A stretch of 64,000 nt of DNA from Bacillus methanolicus. Its GTDB lineage: Bacteria > Bacillota > Bacilli > Bacillales > Cytobacillaceae. Within the stretch, counting starts at the first letter, position 1. The number at the start of each line of letters is the position of its first letter. This document shows positions 9,779-18,678 of this stretch, piece after piece. The stretch lies in NCBI RefSeq assembly GCF_008764295.1, contig NZ_VTQX01000019.1, positions 1 through 64,000 of the forward strand, given 5' to 3'. A program made the translations under genes and the position numbers. The notes under the pieces are model-generated. The model ran no database searches. It was not told where the DNA came from and worked only from the letters and a program-made list of their open reading frames with translations.

Positions 9779-11236
9779 ATGTCAAACGATATTCGAGTTC
9801 GTTATGCTCCAAGTCCAACGGGGCATTTGCATATTGGAAATGCACGAACTGCTTTATTTAATTATTTATTTGCCCGCAACCAAGGCGGGAAGTTTATTAT
9901 TCGTATAGAAGATACGGATAAAAAGCGCAATATAGCTGGAGGAGAAGAAAGTCAGCTAAAGTATTTAAAGTGGCTTGGCGTTGAATGGGATGAGAGCATA
10001 GATGTAGATGGTGGTTATGGACCTTACCGTCAATCTGAAAGAAATGAAATCTATGCTAAATACTACCAGGAGCTTCTTGATAAAGGTCTAGCTTATAAAT
10101 GCTATTGTACGGAAGAAGAATTAGAAGCGGAAAGAGAAGCGCAAAGCGATTCTAAGCAAATTGCTGGTTATTCTGGTCGGTGCCGTCATTTAACAGAAGC
10201 ACAAAAAGAACAATTTGAAAAAGAAGGTAGACAACCGAGCATTCGTTTTCGTGTACCGGAAGGGCGAGTATATGCTTTTGATGATATGGTGAAAGGGAAT
10301 GTATCTTTTGACTCTGATGGGGTTGGAGGAGATTTTGTTATCGTCAAAAAGGATGGCACGCCAACTTATAACTTTGCTGTTGCGGTCGATGATTATTTAA
10401 TGAGCATCACCCATGTTTTACGTGGGGATGATCATATTTCCAATACACCTAAACAGTTGATGATTTATGAAGCTTTAAACTGGCAAGCTCCTGTTTTTGG
10501 ACATATGACGCTCATCGTTAATGAAAATCGCAAAAAGCTAAGCAAGCGCGATGAGTCGATTATTCAATTTATTGAGCAATACGAAGAGCTAGGATATCTT
10601 CCAGAAGCGTTATTCAACTTTATTGCATTGCTTGGTTGGTCTCCAGCTGGTGAAGAGGAGATCTACTCCAAGGATGAATTAATTAACATATTTGATGCTG
10701 AAAGATTGTCTAAATCACCGGCATTGTTTGATAAGCAGAAGTTGGCTTGGATGAATAATCAGTATATGAAAAAGCTAGAAACTGATAAGCTGGTAGAGAT
10801 TTCATTGCCTCATCTAATTAAAGCAGGTCGAGTGAGTGAAAATATGACCGAAGCAGAAAAGCAATGGGTTCATGATTTAATTGCTCTTTATCAGGAACAA
10901 ATGAGCTATGGTGCAGAGATCGTCGAGCTCTCTGAGTTGTTCTTTAAGGATGAAGTGACAAGAGATGATGAGGCCGAGGCGGTTCTGGCTGATGAAGATG
11001 TTCCAGCTGTATTGGCTGCCTTTTTACAAGAGGTCGAGCAAGCAGATGAATTGACCGCAGATGGGATTAAGGCTTCCATTAAAGCCGTTCAGAAAAGTAC
11101 GGGTCAAAAAGGAAAGAAATTATTTATGCCTATTCGTGTTGCTACAACTGGGCAAACTCACGGACCGGACTTGCCAAAAGCGATAGCTTTATTAGGACAG
11201 AAGAAGGTAATAAGTCGTTTAAAGCAGCTTTTATAA
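9779..11236 (+). CDS. gltX: Glutamyl-tRNA synthetase
   Basis: A class I synthetase charging tRNA-Glu, and in Bacillus also tRNA-Gln, whose product is then amidated by GatCAB. It has the HIGH-type motif HLHIG near residue 14 and the KMSKS-type motif KKLSKRD near residue 252, in 485 residues. I prefer ATG at 9779 ([15 protein letters not shown]) with AGGAGG 8 bp upstream over an in-frame ATG 24 bp earlier. Confidence 0.96.
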   Translation: MSNDIRVRYAPSPTGHLHIGNARTALFNYLFARNQGGKFIIRIEDTDKKRNIAGGEESQLKYLKWLGVEWDESIDVDGGYGPYRQSERNEIYAKYYQELLDKGLAYKCYCTEEELEAEREAQSDSKQIAGYSGRCRHLTEAQKEQFEKEGRQPSIRFRVPEGRVYAFDDMVKGNVSFDSDGVGGDFVIVKKDGTPTYNFAVAVDDYLMSITHVLRGDDHISNTPKQLMIYEALNWQAPVFGHMTLIVNENRKKLSKRDESIIQFIEQYEELGYLPEALFNFIALLGWSPAGEEEIYSKDELINIFDAERLSKSPALFDKQKLAWMNNQYMKKLETDKLVEISLPHLIKAGRVSENMTEAEKQWVHDLIALYQEQMSYGAEIVELSELFFKDEVTRDDEAEAVLADEDVPAVLAAFLQEVEQADELTADGIKASIKAVQKSTGQKGKKLFMPIRVATTGQTHGPDLPKAIALLGQKKVISRLKQLL

Positions 11237-11344
11237 GTTAAATGGATTTATTTCTTTCACTAGTGGGAATCTACTAGTTAACAGTTTTGGGAAAATGTAA
11301 TATAGTATAAGTAAAATTATTGAATCAATGCTTAAAATACAGGG

Positions 11345-11616
11345 AAAATGTTGATGAGGAAAAGTAGGAAAATGATGCTTTCAAGAGAGAACCAAGGAAA
11401 AATCGATGTGAGATTTTTTCAGCTGAGATTGGTTTAAAGCCCCTCTTTTTCTGAAATGCGCCTCTGAGTCTCATTTCGAAAGGGTTTGTCCTTAGTAGAT
11501 TTTGGGCGGGTTGCGACCGTTAAACGCTTAAAAGTTGAGGTTGAGCTTTTCAACCTAAACAGAGTGGAACCGCGCGAAAATGCGTCTCTGTCTTATGGAC
11601 AGGGGCGCATTTTTTT
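11345..11616 (+). ncRNA. T-box leader (tRNA-Cys responsive) of cysE-cysS
   Basis: A T-box riboswitch. An AGAGA-type motif lies near 11384-11389. A candidate Cys specifier TGC (11457-11459) sits in the Stem I loop context GAAATGCGC. The conserved T-box AGAGTGGAACCGCG lies at 11561-11574, followed by the terminator. Uncharged tRNA-Cys would stabilise the antiterminator and allow transcription of cysE and cysS. The 5' boundary is approximate. Confidence 0.88.
11581..11616 (+). terminator. Regulated terminator of the Cys T-box
   Basis: A 12-bp stem, TGCGTCTCTGTC (11581-11592) / GACAGGGGCGCA (11598-11609), including G-U pairs, is followed by seven Ts. It competes with the antiterminator formed by the T-box sequence just upstream. 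Confidence 0.9.
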
Positions 11617-11733
11617 AGTTGTTACGATTTTTTGACGATGAAAAGCGCACAAAACTAATTTTTGGTTTATGCACAATATGGTTTAATACCGCGTTAATCT
11701 AAATGCTGTTAGACTTGAAAGGGGGAAGAGAGA

Positions 11734-12381
11734 ATGTTTAAGATGTTGAAGGAAGATATTGAGGTTGTCTTTGATCAAGATCCAGCTGCAAGGACTTATC
11801 TTGAAGTTATTTTAACTTACTCCGGGTTGCATGCGATATGGAGTCACCGCATTGCGCACGCCTTTTATAAAAGAAAACTTTATTTTATTGCACGAGTTAT
11901 TTCGCAAATTAGCCGTTTTTTTACGGGCATTGAAATTCACCCTGGTGCAAAAATAGGCCGCCGCTTTTTCATTGATCATGGCATGGGAGTCGTTATAGGA
12001 GAGACATGTGAGATTGGTGACAATGTTACTGTGTTTCAGGGTGTCACGCTAGGTGGTACTGGGAAGGAAAAAGGAAAACGTCATCCGACCATTAAAGATA
12101 ATGCCTTAATCGCCACAGGAGCTAAAGTACTAGGTTCGATTACAGTAGGGGAAAATTCTAAAATAGGTGCTGGCTCTGTCGTATTGAAGGAGGTTCCGCC
12201 GAATTCTACAGTAGTGGGGATTCCGGGTAAAGTTGTGATCCAAGATGGCGTAAGGCTCAACAAAGATTTAAATCATTCCGATCTTCCCGATCCTGTTGCA
12301 GACCGATTTAAAATGTTAGAAGAAAAAATAAAGCAATTGCAGAAGGAAATAGATGAGTTACAGCGAGAAAGGAGTATGTAG
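11734..12381 (+). CDS. cysE: Serine O-acetyltransferase
   Basis: Transfers acetyl from acetyl-CoA to serine, the first committed step of cysteine synthesis. The 215-residue product has the short N-terminal helical region and then the left-handed beta-helix hexapeptide repeats ([38 protein letters not shown]), with a Glu/Lys-rich C-terminal tail. GAAAGGGGGAAGAGAG precedes the ATG. It is first in the T-box controlled operon, so acetylserine supply follows Cys-tRNA demand. Confidence 0.95.
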   Translation: MFKMLKEDIEVVFDQDPAARTYLEVILTYSGLHAIWSHRIAHAFYKRKLYFIARVISQISRFFTGIEIHPGAKIGRRFFIDHGMGVVIGETCEIGDNVTVFQGVTLGGTGKEKGKRHPTIKDNALIATGAKVLGSITVGENSKIGAGSVVLKEVPPNSTVVGIPGKVVIQDGVRLNKDLNHSDLPDPVADRFKMLEEKIKQLQKEIDELQRERSM

Positions 12382-12382
12382 A

Positions 12383-13780
12383 ATGACGATTAAAGTGTAT
12401 AATACGCTCACAAGAAAAAAAGAAGATTTCATTCCCTTAGAAGAGGGAAAGGTGAAAATGTATGTGTGCGGACCGACTGTATACAATTATATTCATATTG
12501 GAAATGCACGTCCGGCAATCGTATTTGATACAGTTAGAAGGTACTTTCAATTTCGTGGTTTTGATGTGAAATTCATTTCTAATTTTACAGATGTTGATGA
12601 TAAGCTTATTCGAGTAGCTAATGAATTAGGAGAAGAGGTTCCTGATATTGCTAATCGCTTTATTGAGGCTTACCATGAAGATGTCCATGCTTTAGGTTGC
12701 CAAGAGGCAGATGTTCATCCTCGAGTAACAGAAAATATGGATATCATTATTGATTTTATAAGTACGTTAATGGCAAAAGGGTATGCTTATGAATCAGATG
12801 GAGATGTCTATTATCATACACGAAAGTTCAAGGAGTATGGGAAGCTTTCCCATCAATCAATTGATGAACTTCGAGTGGGTGCGCGCATAGCAGTTGGAGA
12901 GAAAAAACAAGATGCGCTAGATTTTGCTCTTTGGAAAGCGGCGAAGCCTGGTGAAATTTCTTGGGAAAGCCCTTGGGGAAAAGGAAGACCAGGTTGGCAT
13001 ATTGAATGCTCGGCAATGGCAAGAAAATATTTAGGGGATACCATTGATATTCATGCTGGCGGACAGGACTTGGCTTTTCCTCACCATGAAAATGAAATAG
13101 CGCAATCTGAGGCGCTAACAGAAAAAGCGTTTGCCCGATACTGGATGCATAATGGCTATATTAATATTGATAATGAAAAGATGTCTAAATCATTAGGGAA
13201 CTTTGTCCTTGTTCATGACATTATTAAGAGACATGACCCGCAGGTTCTGCGCTTTTTTATGCTGTCAGTTCATTATCGGAATCCGATCAATTATTCAGAG
13301 GAACTGCTCGTAAATACCGCGTCAGCGTTGGAGCGAATGAAAACATCCTATCAGAATTTAAAGCATCGCCAAGCGGTAAGCGCTGAATTAACGGATCAAA
13401 ATCAGCGTTGGCTTGAGCAAATTCAAGGGTTGCGCTCCCAATTTATTGAGGCGATGGATGATGATTTTAACACGGCAAATGCTATTTCTGTTTTGTTTGA
13501 ATTAGCTAAGCTGGCAAATTTGTATCTTATGGAAAAAAATACGTCTGTTGAAGTAATCGCAGCTCTTATGAATGAATTTAACGAGTTGTTCGATGTATTA
13601 GGGTTAAAGCTTGAGGATGATATCCTGTTGGACGAGGAAATTGAAGCGTTGATTGAGAAACGGATTCAGGCTCGGAAGGATCGGGATTTTCAGTTAGCAG
13701 ATGAGATTCGCGATCAGCTTAAAGATATGAAAATTATTCTAGAAGATACTCCACAAGGTACTCGTTGGAAAAGAGGCTAA
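12383..13780 (+). CDS. cysS: Cysteinyl-tRNA synthetase
   Basis: A class I synthetase; 465 residues. The zinc and HIGH region [16 protein letters not shown] is near the N-terminus, zinc ligands continue in WHIECSAM and HHENEIAQ, and KMSKS is near residue 265. The ATG at 12383 (MTIKVYNT) lies one base after the cysE stop and uses AAAGGAG inside the cysE end; an earlier in-frame ATG at 12353 would only add a tail inside cysE. It shares the T-box with cysE. Confidence 0.96.
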   Translation: MTIKVYNTLTRKKEDFIPLEEGKVKMYVCGPTVYNYIHIGNARPAIVFDTVRRYFQFRGFDVKFISNFTDVDDKLIRVANELGEEVPDIANRFIEAYHEDVHALGCQEADVHPRVTENMDIIIDFISTLMAKGYAYESDGDVYYHTRKFKEYGKLSHQSIDELRVGARIAVGEKKQDALDFALWKAAKPGEISWESPWGKGRPGWHIECSAMARKYLGDTIDIHAGGQDLAFPHHENEIAQSEALTEKAFARYWMHNGYINIDNEKMSKSLGNFVLVHDIIKRHDPQVLRFFMLSVHYRNPINYSEELLVNTASALERMKTSYQNLKHRQAVSAELTDQNQRWLEQIQGLRSQFIEAMDDDFNTANAISVLFELAKLANLYLMEKNTSVEVIAALMNEFNELFDVLGLKLEDDILLDEEIEALIEKRIQARKDRDFQLADEIRDQLKDMKIILEDTPQGTRWKRG

Positions 13781-13784
13781 CGGA

Positions 13785-14204
13785 ATGCTCCCATATGAAA
13801 GCAACTTAGAAGTGAAGCAATTAAATAGTTTAGCATTAGCGTATATGGGTGATGCTGTATTTGAGGTTTATGTACGTGAACATCTTATCCAAAATGGACG
13901 GGTTAAGCCGCATCATCTTCATAAAGAGGCGACAAAGTACGTGTCAGCAAAAGCACAAGCTAAAATAATTCGCCATTTTCTTGAGCAAAGGCTCTTAACG
14001 GAAGAAGAGATTGCCGTAGTGATGAGAGGGAGAAATGCAAAGTCGGGAACCGTGCCGAAAAATACGGATGTGCAAACGTATCGGTACGGTACTGCCTTTG
14101 AGGCGTTGATCGGCTATTTGTATTTATTAAAAAAAGAAGAGCGGTTAGATGAGATTGTTCTGCAGTCATTCGCCGTTGTTGATGATCAGAAAGGAGGAGC
14201 CTAA
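13785..14204 (+). CDS. mrnC: Mini-ribonuclease III, 23S rRNA maturation
   Basis: A 139-residue RNase III catalytic domain without the double-stranded RNA-binding domain. Signature motifs are [16 protein letters not shown] at the N-terminus and the second acidic site [10 protein letters not shown]. In B. subtilis it trims 23S precursor ends. It begins 4 bp after cysS and ends directly against rlmB, so it is translated as part of this operon. Confidence 0.94.
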   Translation: MLPYESNLEVKQLNSLALAYMGDAVFEVYVREHLIQNGRVKPHHLHKEATKYVSAKAQAKIIRHFLEQRLLTEEEIAVVMRGRNAKSGTVPKNTDVQTYRYGTAFEALIGYLYLLKKEERLDEIVLQSFAVVDDQKGGA

Positions 14205-14945
14205 GTGAGTCAAGATTACATTATTGGAAAAAATCCTGTTATTGAGGCGTTAAAATCGGATCGTGATGTGAACAAAGTATTGATTGCAGAAGGTTCTCAA
14301 AAAGGGCAAATGCAACAAGTGATTGGCTTGGCGAAGGAAAAGAATGTGATGGTGCAGTTTGTACCGAAGAAAAAAATTGATGGCTTGGTTGAAGGGAATC
14401 ATCAAGGCGTCATTGCTCAGGTTGCTGCCTATCAGTATGCGGAGCTGGATGATTTGTTTTCCCGCGCGGAGAAAAGGAATGAAGCTCCGTTCTTTCTCCT
14501 CCTTGATGAAATTGAAGATCCCCATAATTTAGGTTCAATTATGAGAACAGCCGATGCGGTGGGTGCCCATGGCATTATCATTCCGAAACGAAGAGCGGTT
14601 GGATTGACGGCGACAGTAGCAAAGGCGTCGACTGGAGCGATTGAATATATACCAGTCGTAAGAGTAACGAATATGTCAAGAACAATTGATGAGTTGAAAG
14701 AACGCGGAGTTTGGATTGCGGGGACGGATGCAAAGGGTAAAGAAGATTTCCGTGAGTTTGACGGCACGCTACCACTCGGTCTAGTAATTGGAAGCGAAGG
14801 AAAAGGCATGGGTCGTTTAATTAAGGATAAATGTGATTTTCTCATTCGCTTGCCGATGAAAGGGAAGGTAACATCATTAAATGCTTCCGTAGCGGCTGCA
14901 CTTCTTATGTATGAAGTATATCGAAAACGTTACCCGCTTGGGTGA
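14205..14945 (+). CDS. rlmB: 23S rRNA (guanosine-2'-O-)-methyltransferase, TrmH/SpoU family
   Basis: A 246-residue SPOUT methyltransferase. An N-terminal RNA-binding substrate domain (1-75) precedes the knotted catalytic domain with motif 1 EDPHNLGSIMRTADAVG, motif 2 LVIGSEGKGM and motif 3 IRLPMKGKVTSLNASVA. GTG at 14205 follows the mrnC stop without a gap and has AAAGGAGG upstream. Context with mrnC supports a role in ribosomal RNA maturation. Confidence 0.93.
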   Translation: MSQDYIIGKNPVIEALKSDRDVNKVLIAEGSQKGQMQQVIGLAKEKNVMVQFVPKKKIDGLVEGNHQGVIAQVAAYQYAELDDLFSRAEKRNEAPFFLLLDEIEDPHNLGSIMRTADAVGAHGIIIPKRRAVGLTATVAKASTGAIEYIPVVRVTNMSRTIDELKERGVWIAGTDAKGKEDFREFDGTLPLGLVIGSEGKGMGRLIKDKCDFLIRLPMKGKVTSLNASVAAALLMYEVYRKRYPLG

Positions 14946-14950
14946 AAAAT

Positions 14951-15460
14951 ATGGACATCCTGATTGTAGATGGCTATAACATAATCGGTGATTGGCCGGA
15001 ACTTAAAGAGTTAAAAAATAAAGACTTAGCTGCAGCTCGTGATCGCTTAGTAGAAAAGATGGCAGAATATCAAGCATATTCAGGGTTTCGCGTAATTGTT
15101 GTATTTGATGCTCAGTATGTTAAAGGAACAGAAAGAAAATACCGCAATTTTAAAGTGGATGTGATCTTCACACGAACTAATGAAACGGCGGATGAGAGGA
15201 TTGAAAAGTTAGCTATTTCCTTAAATAATCGTAAGACGCAAATCCATGTGGCGACTTCGGATTATACAGAACAATGGGCAATTTTTGGGCAAGGCGCCCT
15301 ACGTAAATCAGCAAGAGAACTTTTGATCGAGATGGAATCGATTGAGCAAAAAATTGAAAAGAGAGTCAAAAAAATCCAAGAAAAGGGCCCGAATTCAAGG
15401 ATACCGCTTACGAAGGAAGTGGCAGAAATTTTCGAAAAATGGCGGAGAGGCGAGAGATGA
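14951..15460 (+). CDS. rae1: Rae1 (YacP), ribosome-dependent mRNA endonuclease
   Basis: A 169-residue NYN/PIN-like nuclease. It opens with MDILIVDGYNIIGDWP and has the acidic clusters VVFDAQ, NETADERIEKLA and ATSDYTEQWAIFGQGA typical of YacP. In B. subtilis Rae1 cleaves mRNA within the ribosomal A site. The ATG at 14951 lies just past the rlmB stop; a GTG at 14942 overlapping that stop is an alternative. Confidence 0.9.
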   Translation: MDILIVDGYNIIGDWPELKELKNKDLAAARDRLVEKMAEYQAYSGFRVIVVFDAQYVKGTERKYRNFKVDVIFTRTNETADERIEKLAISLNNRKTQIHVATSDYTEQWAIFGQGALRKSARELLIEMESIEQKIEKRVKKIQEKGPNSRIPLTKEVAEIFEKWRRGER

Positions 15461-15464
15461 CAGG

Positions 15465-15494
15465 TTGACGGGGCAAAAAAAGCTACTGTATAAT
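15465..15494 (+). promoter_or_regulatory. Promoter of sigH
   Basis: TTGACG (15465-15470) and TATAAT (15489-15494) are 18 bp apart, about 36 bp before the sigH start codon. Confidence 0.8.
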
Positions 15495-15529
15495 ATTGCT
15501 AACTAGCTTGTACGGTCGGGGGGATCCTA

Positions 15530-16189
15530 GTGAGTACTGACTACGGAACAAAAGAAAACGAAAGCTTTATTAATTATGTTCAGCTTGAAGACGAAGAGTT
15601 GGTGGAGTTGGTTCATCAAGGTGCAGGAGAGGCCTTGGATTTCCTCATTCACAAGTATCGTAATTTTGTTCGGGCAAAAGCTAGGTCTTATTTTTTAATT
15701 GGTGCAGACAAGGAAGATATTGTTCAAGAAGGCATGATTGGTTTGTATAAAGCTATACGTGATTTCAAAGAGGACAAGCTTACTTCTTTTAAAGCGTTTG
15801 CAGAGCTCTGTATTACGAGGCAGATTATAACGGCGATCAAAACGGCAACAAGGCAAAAGCATATTCCGCTAAACTCTTATGTCTCGTTGGATAAGCCGAT
15901 CTATGATGAAGAATCGGATCGTACGTTGATGGACGTGATTTCTGGCGCGAAAGTCATGGATCCTGAAGAGCTTATTATCAATCAAGAAGAATTTGACCAT
16001 ATCGAGATTAAAATGTCTGAGCTCCTAAGTGATTTAGAACGTAAAGTTTTAGCGTTATATTTAGATGGACAATCCTATCAGGAGATATCAGAAGAATTAA
16101 ATCGCCATGTGAAGTCAATAGATAATGCACTTCAACGTGTCAAAAGAAAGCTAGAAAGATATTTAGAGGTGCGTGAGTTGACTTTGTGA
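15530..16189 (+). CDS. sigH: RNA polymerase sigma-H factor
   Basis: An alternative sigma factor for the transition to stationary phase and early sporulation. The 219-residue protein has region 2 (KYRNFVRAKARSYFLIGADK, EDIVQEGMIGLYKAIRDF) and region 4 (LSDLERKVLALYLDGQSYQE, KSIDNALQRVKRKL). The GTG start follows GGGGGGATCC. Gene order rae1-sigH-rpmG matches Bacillus. Its presence supports a spore-forming host. Confidence 0.95.
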   Translation: MSTDYGTKENESFINYVQLEDEELVELVHQGAGEALDFLIHKYRNFVRAKARSYFLIGADKEDIVQEGMIGLYKAIRDFKEDKLTSFKAFAELCITRQIITAIKTATRQKHIPLNSYVSLDKPIYDEESDRTLMDVISGAKVMDPEELIINQEEFDHIEIKMSELLSDLERKVLALYLDGQSYQEISEELNRHVKSIDNALQRVKRKLERYLEVRELTL

Positions 16190-16232
16190 GGTCGTGTCCA
16201 TAGAGCTTCTCAACGCTTGCTTTTATTACATA

Positions 16233-16261
16233 TTGACAGTGTATCTTGTCCGTGATACAGT
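16233..16261 (+). promoter_or_regulatory. Promoter ahead of rpmG-secE
   Basis: TTGACA (16233-16238), a 17-bp spacer and TACAGT (16256-16261). It lies about 30 bp before the rpmG start. Confidence 0.75.
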
Positions 16262-16289
16262 TTTAGAGATATAAAAGTAGGTGGCAAAG

Positions 16290-16433
16290 ATGACAAAGAA
16301 GGTTGCTCTTGCCTGTTCTCATTGTGGTACTAGAAATTATTCAACTGCAAGTAAAAAGGAAGCAGAGCGTTTAGAATTAAAGAAATTTTGCAATACGTGC
16401 AATGCTCATACACTTCATCGTGAAACGAAATAA
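16290..16433 (+). CDS. rpmG: 50S ribosomal protein L33, zinc-binding form
   Basis: A 47-residue protein, [17 protein letters not shown] at the N-terminus and [15 protein letters not shown] at the C-terminus, so two CxxC pairs form the zinc ribbon of the C+ L33 type. It precedes secE, where B. subtilis has the rpmGB paralogue. GTAGGTGG lies upstream of the ATG. Confidence 0.92.
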   Translation: MTKKVALACSHCGTRNYSTASKKEAERLELKKFCNTCNAHTLHRETK

Positions 16434-16544
16434 CTGAATTTTGATATAGATTTTTTTCTAATGGCACGCATGTTTTATCATGGAGCATTGTCATTATTTA
16501 TTCTTCTTAGAACAGCAATTCCTTAAAAAGTTGGAGGTCTACTC

Positions 16545-16724
16545 ATGCAACGCATCGTAAATTTTTTCAAAGATGTCGGCCGTGAAATGGGAAAAGTTAG
16601 TTGGCCTAAAAGGAAAGAGCTAACGAGCTATACTATTACGGTTTTAGTTACGGTTATTTTCTTTACCATTTTCTTCGCAGTAATCGATTTGGGGATTTCT
16701 GAATTGATTCGTCTAATTCCTTGA
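16545..16724 (+). CDS. secE: SecE, preprotein translocase subunit
   Basis: A 59-residue single-span subunit of SecYEG. The conserved amphipathic part FKDVGREMGKVSWPKRKEL is followed by one hydrophobic helix (about 29-50). TTGGAGG precedes the ATG. It is the short one-helix form usual in Firmicutes. nusG follows after a terminator-like hairpin. Confidence 0.93.
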   Translation: MQRIVNFFKDVGREMGKVSWPKRKELTSYTITVLVTVIFFTIFFAVIDLGISELIRLIP

Positions 16725-16751
16725 ATAACCCCCATGACTTAATGGTATAAT
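16721..16751 (+). promoter_or_regulatory. Possible promoter between secE and nusG
   Basis: TATAAT at 16746-16751, with a weak TTGAAT 19 bp upstream overlapping the secE stop codon. The good -10 but poor -35 and long spacer keep confidence moderate. Confidence 0.4.
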
Positions 16752-16775
16752 GGAAAATGTGATAGGAATTTTTTC

Positions 16776-16797
16776 AAAGCCCGGTGACGGGTTTTTT
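16776..16797 (+). terminator. Terminator or attenuator in the nusG leader
   Basis: AAAGCCCG (16776-16783) and CGGGTTTT pair around a GTGA loop and run into TTTTTT. It lies between the possible promoter and nusG, so it either ends secE transcripts or attenuates nusG. Confidence 0.65.
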
Positions 16798-16953
16798 AAT
16801 TTGTAAAAAAATGACAGATGTGAAGTTTTGAGAGTTTGAAATGCTAGTGTTGCAGTGCTTGTATTTAGGTTCGCAAGATTTAACTGGGGTTAGTGCCTTT
16901 GGAGAATGTGCTTGTAGTGGTGCAGTCTCGTTGAGGAGAATTTGATTTGTGTA

Positions 16954-16982
16954 GGGAGGGAAGGACGTAGCGTCCTGACAAA
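16954..16982 (+). promoter_or_regulatory. nusG ribosome binding site separated from the start by a hairpin
   Basis: The only good Shine-Dalgarno sequence, GGGAGGG (16954-16960), is 21 bp before the nusG ATG. Between them AGGACG (16962-16967) and CGTCCT (16971-16976) form a 6-bp stem with a 3-nt loop. Folding it would bring the RBS to an effective spacing of about 6-7 nt. Confidence 0.6.
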
Positions 16983-17515
16983 TGGAAAAGAATTGGTATG
17001 TGGTTCATACTTACTCAGGCTATGAGAATAAGGTTAAAACAAACCTTGAGAAGCGCGTTGAGACGATGGGAATGCAAGATAAGATTTTCCGTGTGATTGT
17101 GCCAGAGGAAGAAGAAACGGATATTAAAAACGGCAAGAAAAAAACAGTAAAGCGCAAAGTGTTTCCTGGTTATGTATTAGTGGAATTGATCATGACGGAT
17201 GATTCTTGGTATGTTGTCCGCAACACACCAGGAGTAACCGGATTTGTTGGTTCCGCAGGCTCTGGATCCAAGCCAACACCGCTTTTACAAGAAGAAATTA
17301 ATTCCATCCTGAAGACGTTAGGTGTCGAAGAGAAAAGAATTGATATTGATTTCGAAATTGGGGAAACAGTCCGTGTTAAAGAGGGGCCATTTGCTAACTT
17401 TACAGGCTCTATCGAAGAGATCGATAAAGATAAAGCGAAGTTGAGAGTTCTTGTAAATATGTTTGGCCGTGATACGCCAGTTGAACTGGAATTCACACAA
17501 ATTGACAAATTATAA
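16982..17515 (+). CDS. nusG: NusG, transcription elongation and pausing factor
   Basis: A 177-residue protein with the N-terminal NGN domain (WYVVHTYSGYENKVK, FPGYVLVE, VRNTPGVTGFVG) and the C-terminal KOW domain (GPFANFTGSIEEIDKDK). It binds RNA polymerase and, in Bacillus, promotes pausing. The start is fixed by homology, MEKNWYVVHTY; see the hairpin-bridged RBS. Two hairpins follow the stop. Confidence 0.96.
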   Translation: MEKNWYVVHTYSGYENKVKTNLEKRVETMGMQDKIFRVIVPEEEETDIKNGKKKTVKRKVFPGYVLVELIMTDDSWYVVRNTPGVTGFVGSAGSGSKPTPLLQEEINSILKTLGVEEKRIDIDFEIGETVRVKEGPFANFTGSIEEIDKDKAKLRVLVNMFGRDTPVELEFTQIDKL

Positions 17516-17573
17516 ATTGTTATTGTAAAACTAGCAATATCATTGTTGGGTATGATCGCTTGTAAGACTAAGC

Positions 17574-17645
17574 AAGCAGGTTTTTGACAGGTGGTTGACC
17601 TGCTTATGTTTGAAAGGGGAACATGACCTCCCCTTTTATTTCTTT
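17574..17645 (+). terminator. Tandem hairpins ending the nusG transcript
   Basis: First hairpin AAGCAGGT (17574-17581) / ACCTGCTT (17598-17605). The second, AAAGGGGA (17613-17620) / TCCCCTTT (17629-17636), is followed by TTATTTCTTTTT, a typical intrinsic terminator. Confidence 0.8.
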
Positions 17646-17656
17646 TTCGAAAAAAC

Positions 17657-17685
17657 TTGAAATCGAGTTTGAAAAGTGTTAATAT
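17657..17685 (+). promoter_or_regulatory. Probable promoter of rplK
   Basis: TTGAAA (17657-17662), 17 bp, TAATAT (17680-17685). It gives a leader of about 140 nt before rplK. Confidence 0.65.
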
Positions 17686-17833
17686 TTCATAGGTCAGTAT
17701 GTCTCGAAAAAGAGACGGAATATTGCCGAGTTCTTTATTTGTGAATATAAAGACAACTAGTTGAGTGGGAGGGTTTATTTTATTCGTAAAATCACCCTAT
17801 TACCACATCACGGACTTTAAGGAGGTGTGTCTC

Positions 17834-18259
17834 GTGGCTAAAAAAGTAATTAAGGTAGTAAAATTGCAAATCCCTGCAGCTAAAGCGAATCCAGCACCAC
17901 CAGTTGGACCGGCACTAGGTCAAGCAGGTGTTAATATCATGGGATTCTGTAAAGAGTTTAACGCTCGTACAGCTGAACAAGCTGGTTTAATCATACCTGT
18001 TGAAATTACGGTGTTTGAAGACCGTTCATTCACATTTATTACGAAAACTCCGCCTGCTGCCGTTCTTCTTAAGAAAGCAGCTGGAATCGAGTCTGGTTCT
18101 GGTGAACCGAACCGTAATAAGGTAGCAACAGTTAAGCGTGATAAAGTACGCGAGATTGCTGAATCAAAAATGCCTGATTTAAATGCAGCTAGCGTTGAAG
18201 CAGCTATGCGCATGGTTGAAGGTACTGCACGCAGCATGGGTATCGTTATCGAAGACTAA
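17834..18259 (+). CDS. rplK: 50S ribosomal protein L11
   Basis: A 141-residue component of the GTPase-associated centre, contacting 23S rRNA with L10/L12 and needed for RelA activation. Motifs: [36 protein letters not shown] and a C-terminal RNA-binding domain. The GTG at 17834 has AAGGAGGTG upstream; a longer in-frame reading from 17765 lacks this support. It is followed by an unusually long spacer with repeats before rplA. Confidence 0.96.
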   Translation: MAKKVIKVVKLQIPAAKANPAPPVGPALGQAGVNIMGFCKEFNARTAEQAGLIIPVEITVFEDRSFTFITKTPPAAVLLKKAAGIESGSGEPNRNKVATVKRDKVREIAESKMPDLNAASVEAAMRMVEGTARSMGIVIED

Positions 18260-18289
18260 TTCATGCTTAGTTTAAGGTTGATTAAATGG

Positions 18290-18330
18290 GGTTGCGACGT
18301 TGAATTTGGTTTCACTCGCAACCTTTGTTC
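18290..18330 (+). terminator. Hairpin after rplK
   Basis: GGTTGCGA (18290-18297) / TCGCAACC (18316-18323), an 8-bp perfect stem followed by TTTGTTCTGT. The T-tract is imperfect, so it may be a weak terminator or a processing site. Confidence 0.45.
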
Positions 18331-18334
18331 TGTC

Positions 18335-18480
18335 AAAAGCGCTATGCGTTCTTTGGTTGACTAGCAACAGAGCCTATGGGCTCGAGGTTATAAGCCAATC
18401 CGTCAAGGAGGTTAAAGAACAACCTCCATGTCGGCTCGTCTTATACTTGTCGCACATGAACGAGGCTCTTGCGCTTTTCG
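18335..18480. repeat. Structured intergenic repeat, copy A
   Basis: Nested inverted repeats: outer AAAAGCGC (18335-18342) / GCGCTTTT (18471-18478), middle AGAGCCT (18369-18375) / AGGCTCT (18463-18469), inner GGAGGTT (18407-18413) / AACCTCC (18421-18427). Conserved core words are CTCGAG, ATAAGCCAATCC and GGCTCGTCTTATACTTGTC, shared with copies B and C. It lies in the rplK-rplA spacer directly before copy B. Confidence 0.8.
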
Positions 18481-18483
18481 TTT

Positions 18484-18632
18484 TGTCTAGCTGTGGCACC
18501 TAGCCCCTCGAGTGGAAAATTGAAAAGCATTTTCCCTTGGTCATAAGTCAATCCGGAGTGAAGGTTAAGAACAACCTTCTTTCCGGCTCGTCTTGTGCTT
18601 GTCTGGGCTGGTCAAGGTGCCTCGCTTTTCTA
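18484..18632. repeat. Structured intergenic repeat, copy B
   Basis: Same family as copy A, in tandem. The outer stem is GGCACCT-AGCCC (18495-18506) with GGGCT (18605-18609) and AGGTGCC (18615-18621). Inner hairpins are GGAAAAT/ATTTTCC (18514-18535) and CCGGA..GAAGGTT / AACCTTC..TCCGG (18553-18586). Core words are CTCGAG, CATAAGTCAATCC, GGCTCGTCTTGTGCTTGTC and the end CGCTTTTCTA. Stem sequences differ from copy A but pair equally well. Confidence 0.82.
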
Positions 18633-18678
18633 AGTGGGAGGTTATTCCGCTAAAACCACATTTCAAGGAGGAAATAAA

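Noticed and set aside
14432-14845. 137-codon minus-strand ORF inside rlmB
   Set aside because: Shadow of a strongly supported gene; composition follows the opposite strand's codons.
18300-18503. 67-codon plus-strand ORF in the rplK-rplA spacer
   Set aside because: It runs through repeat copy A and part of copy B; the inverted-repeat structure explains the sequence better than coding.
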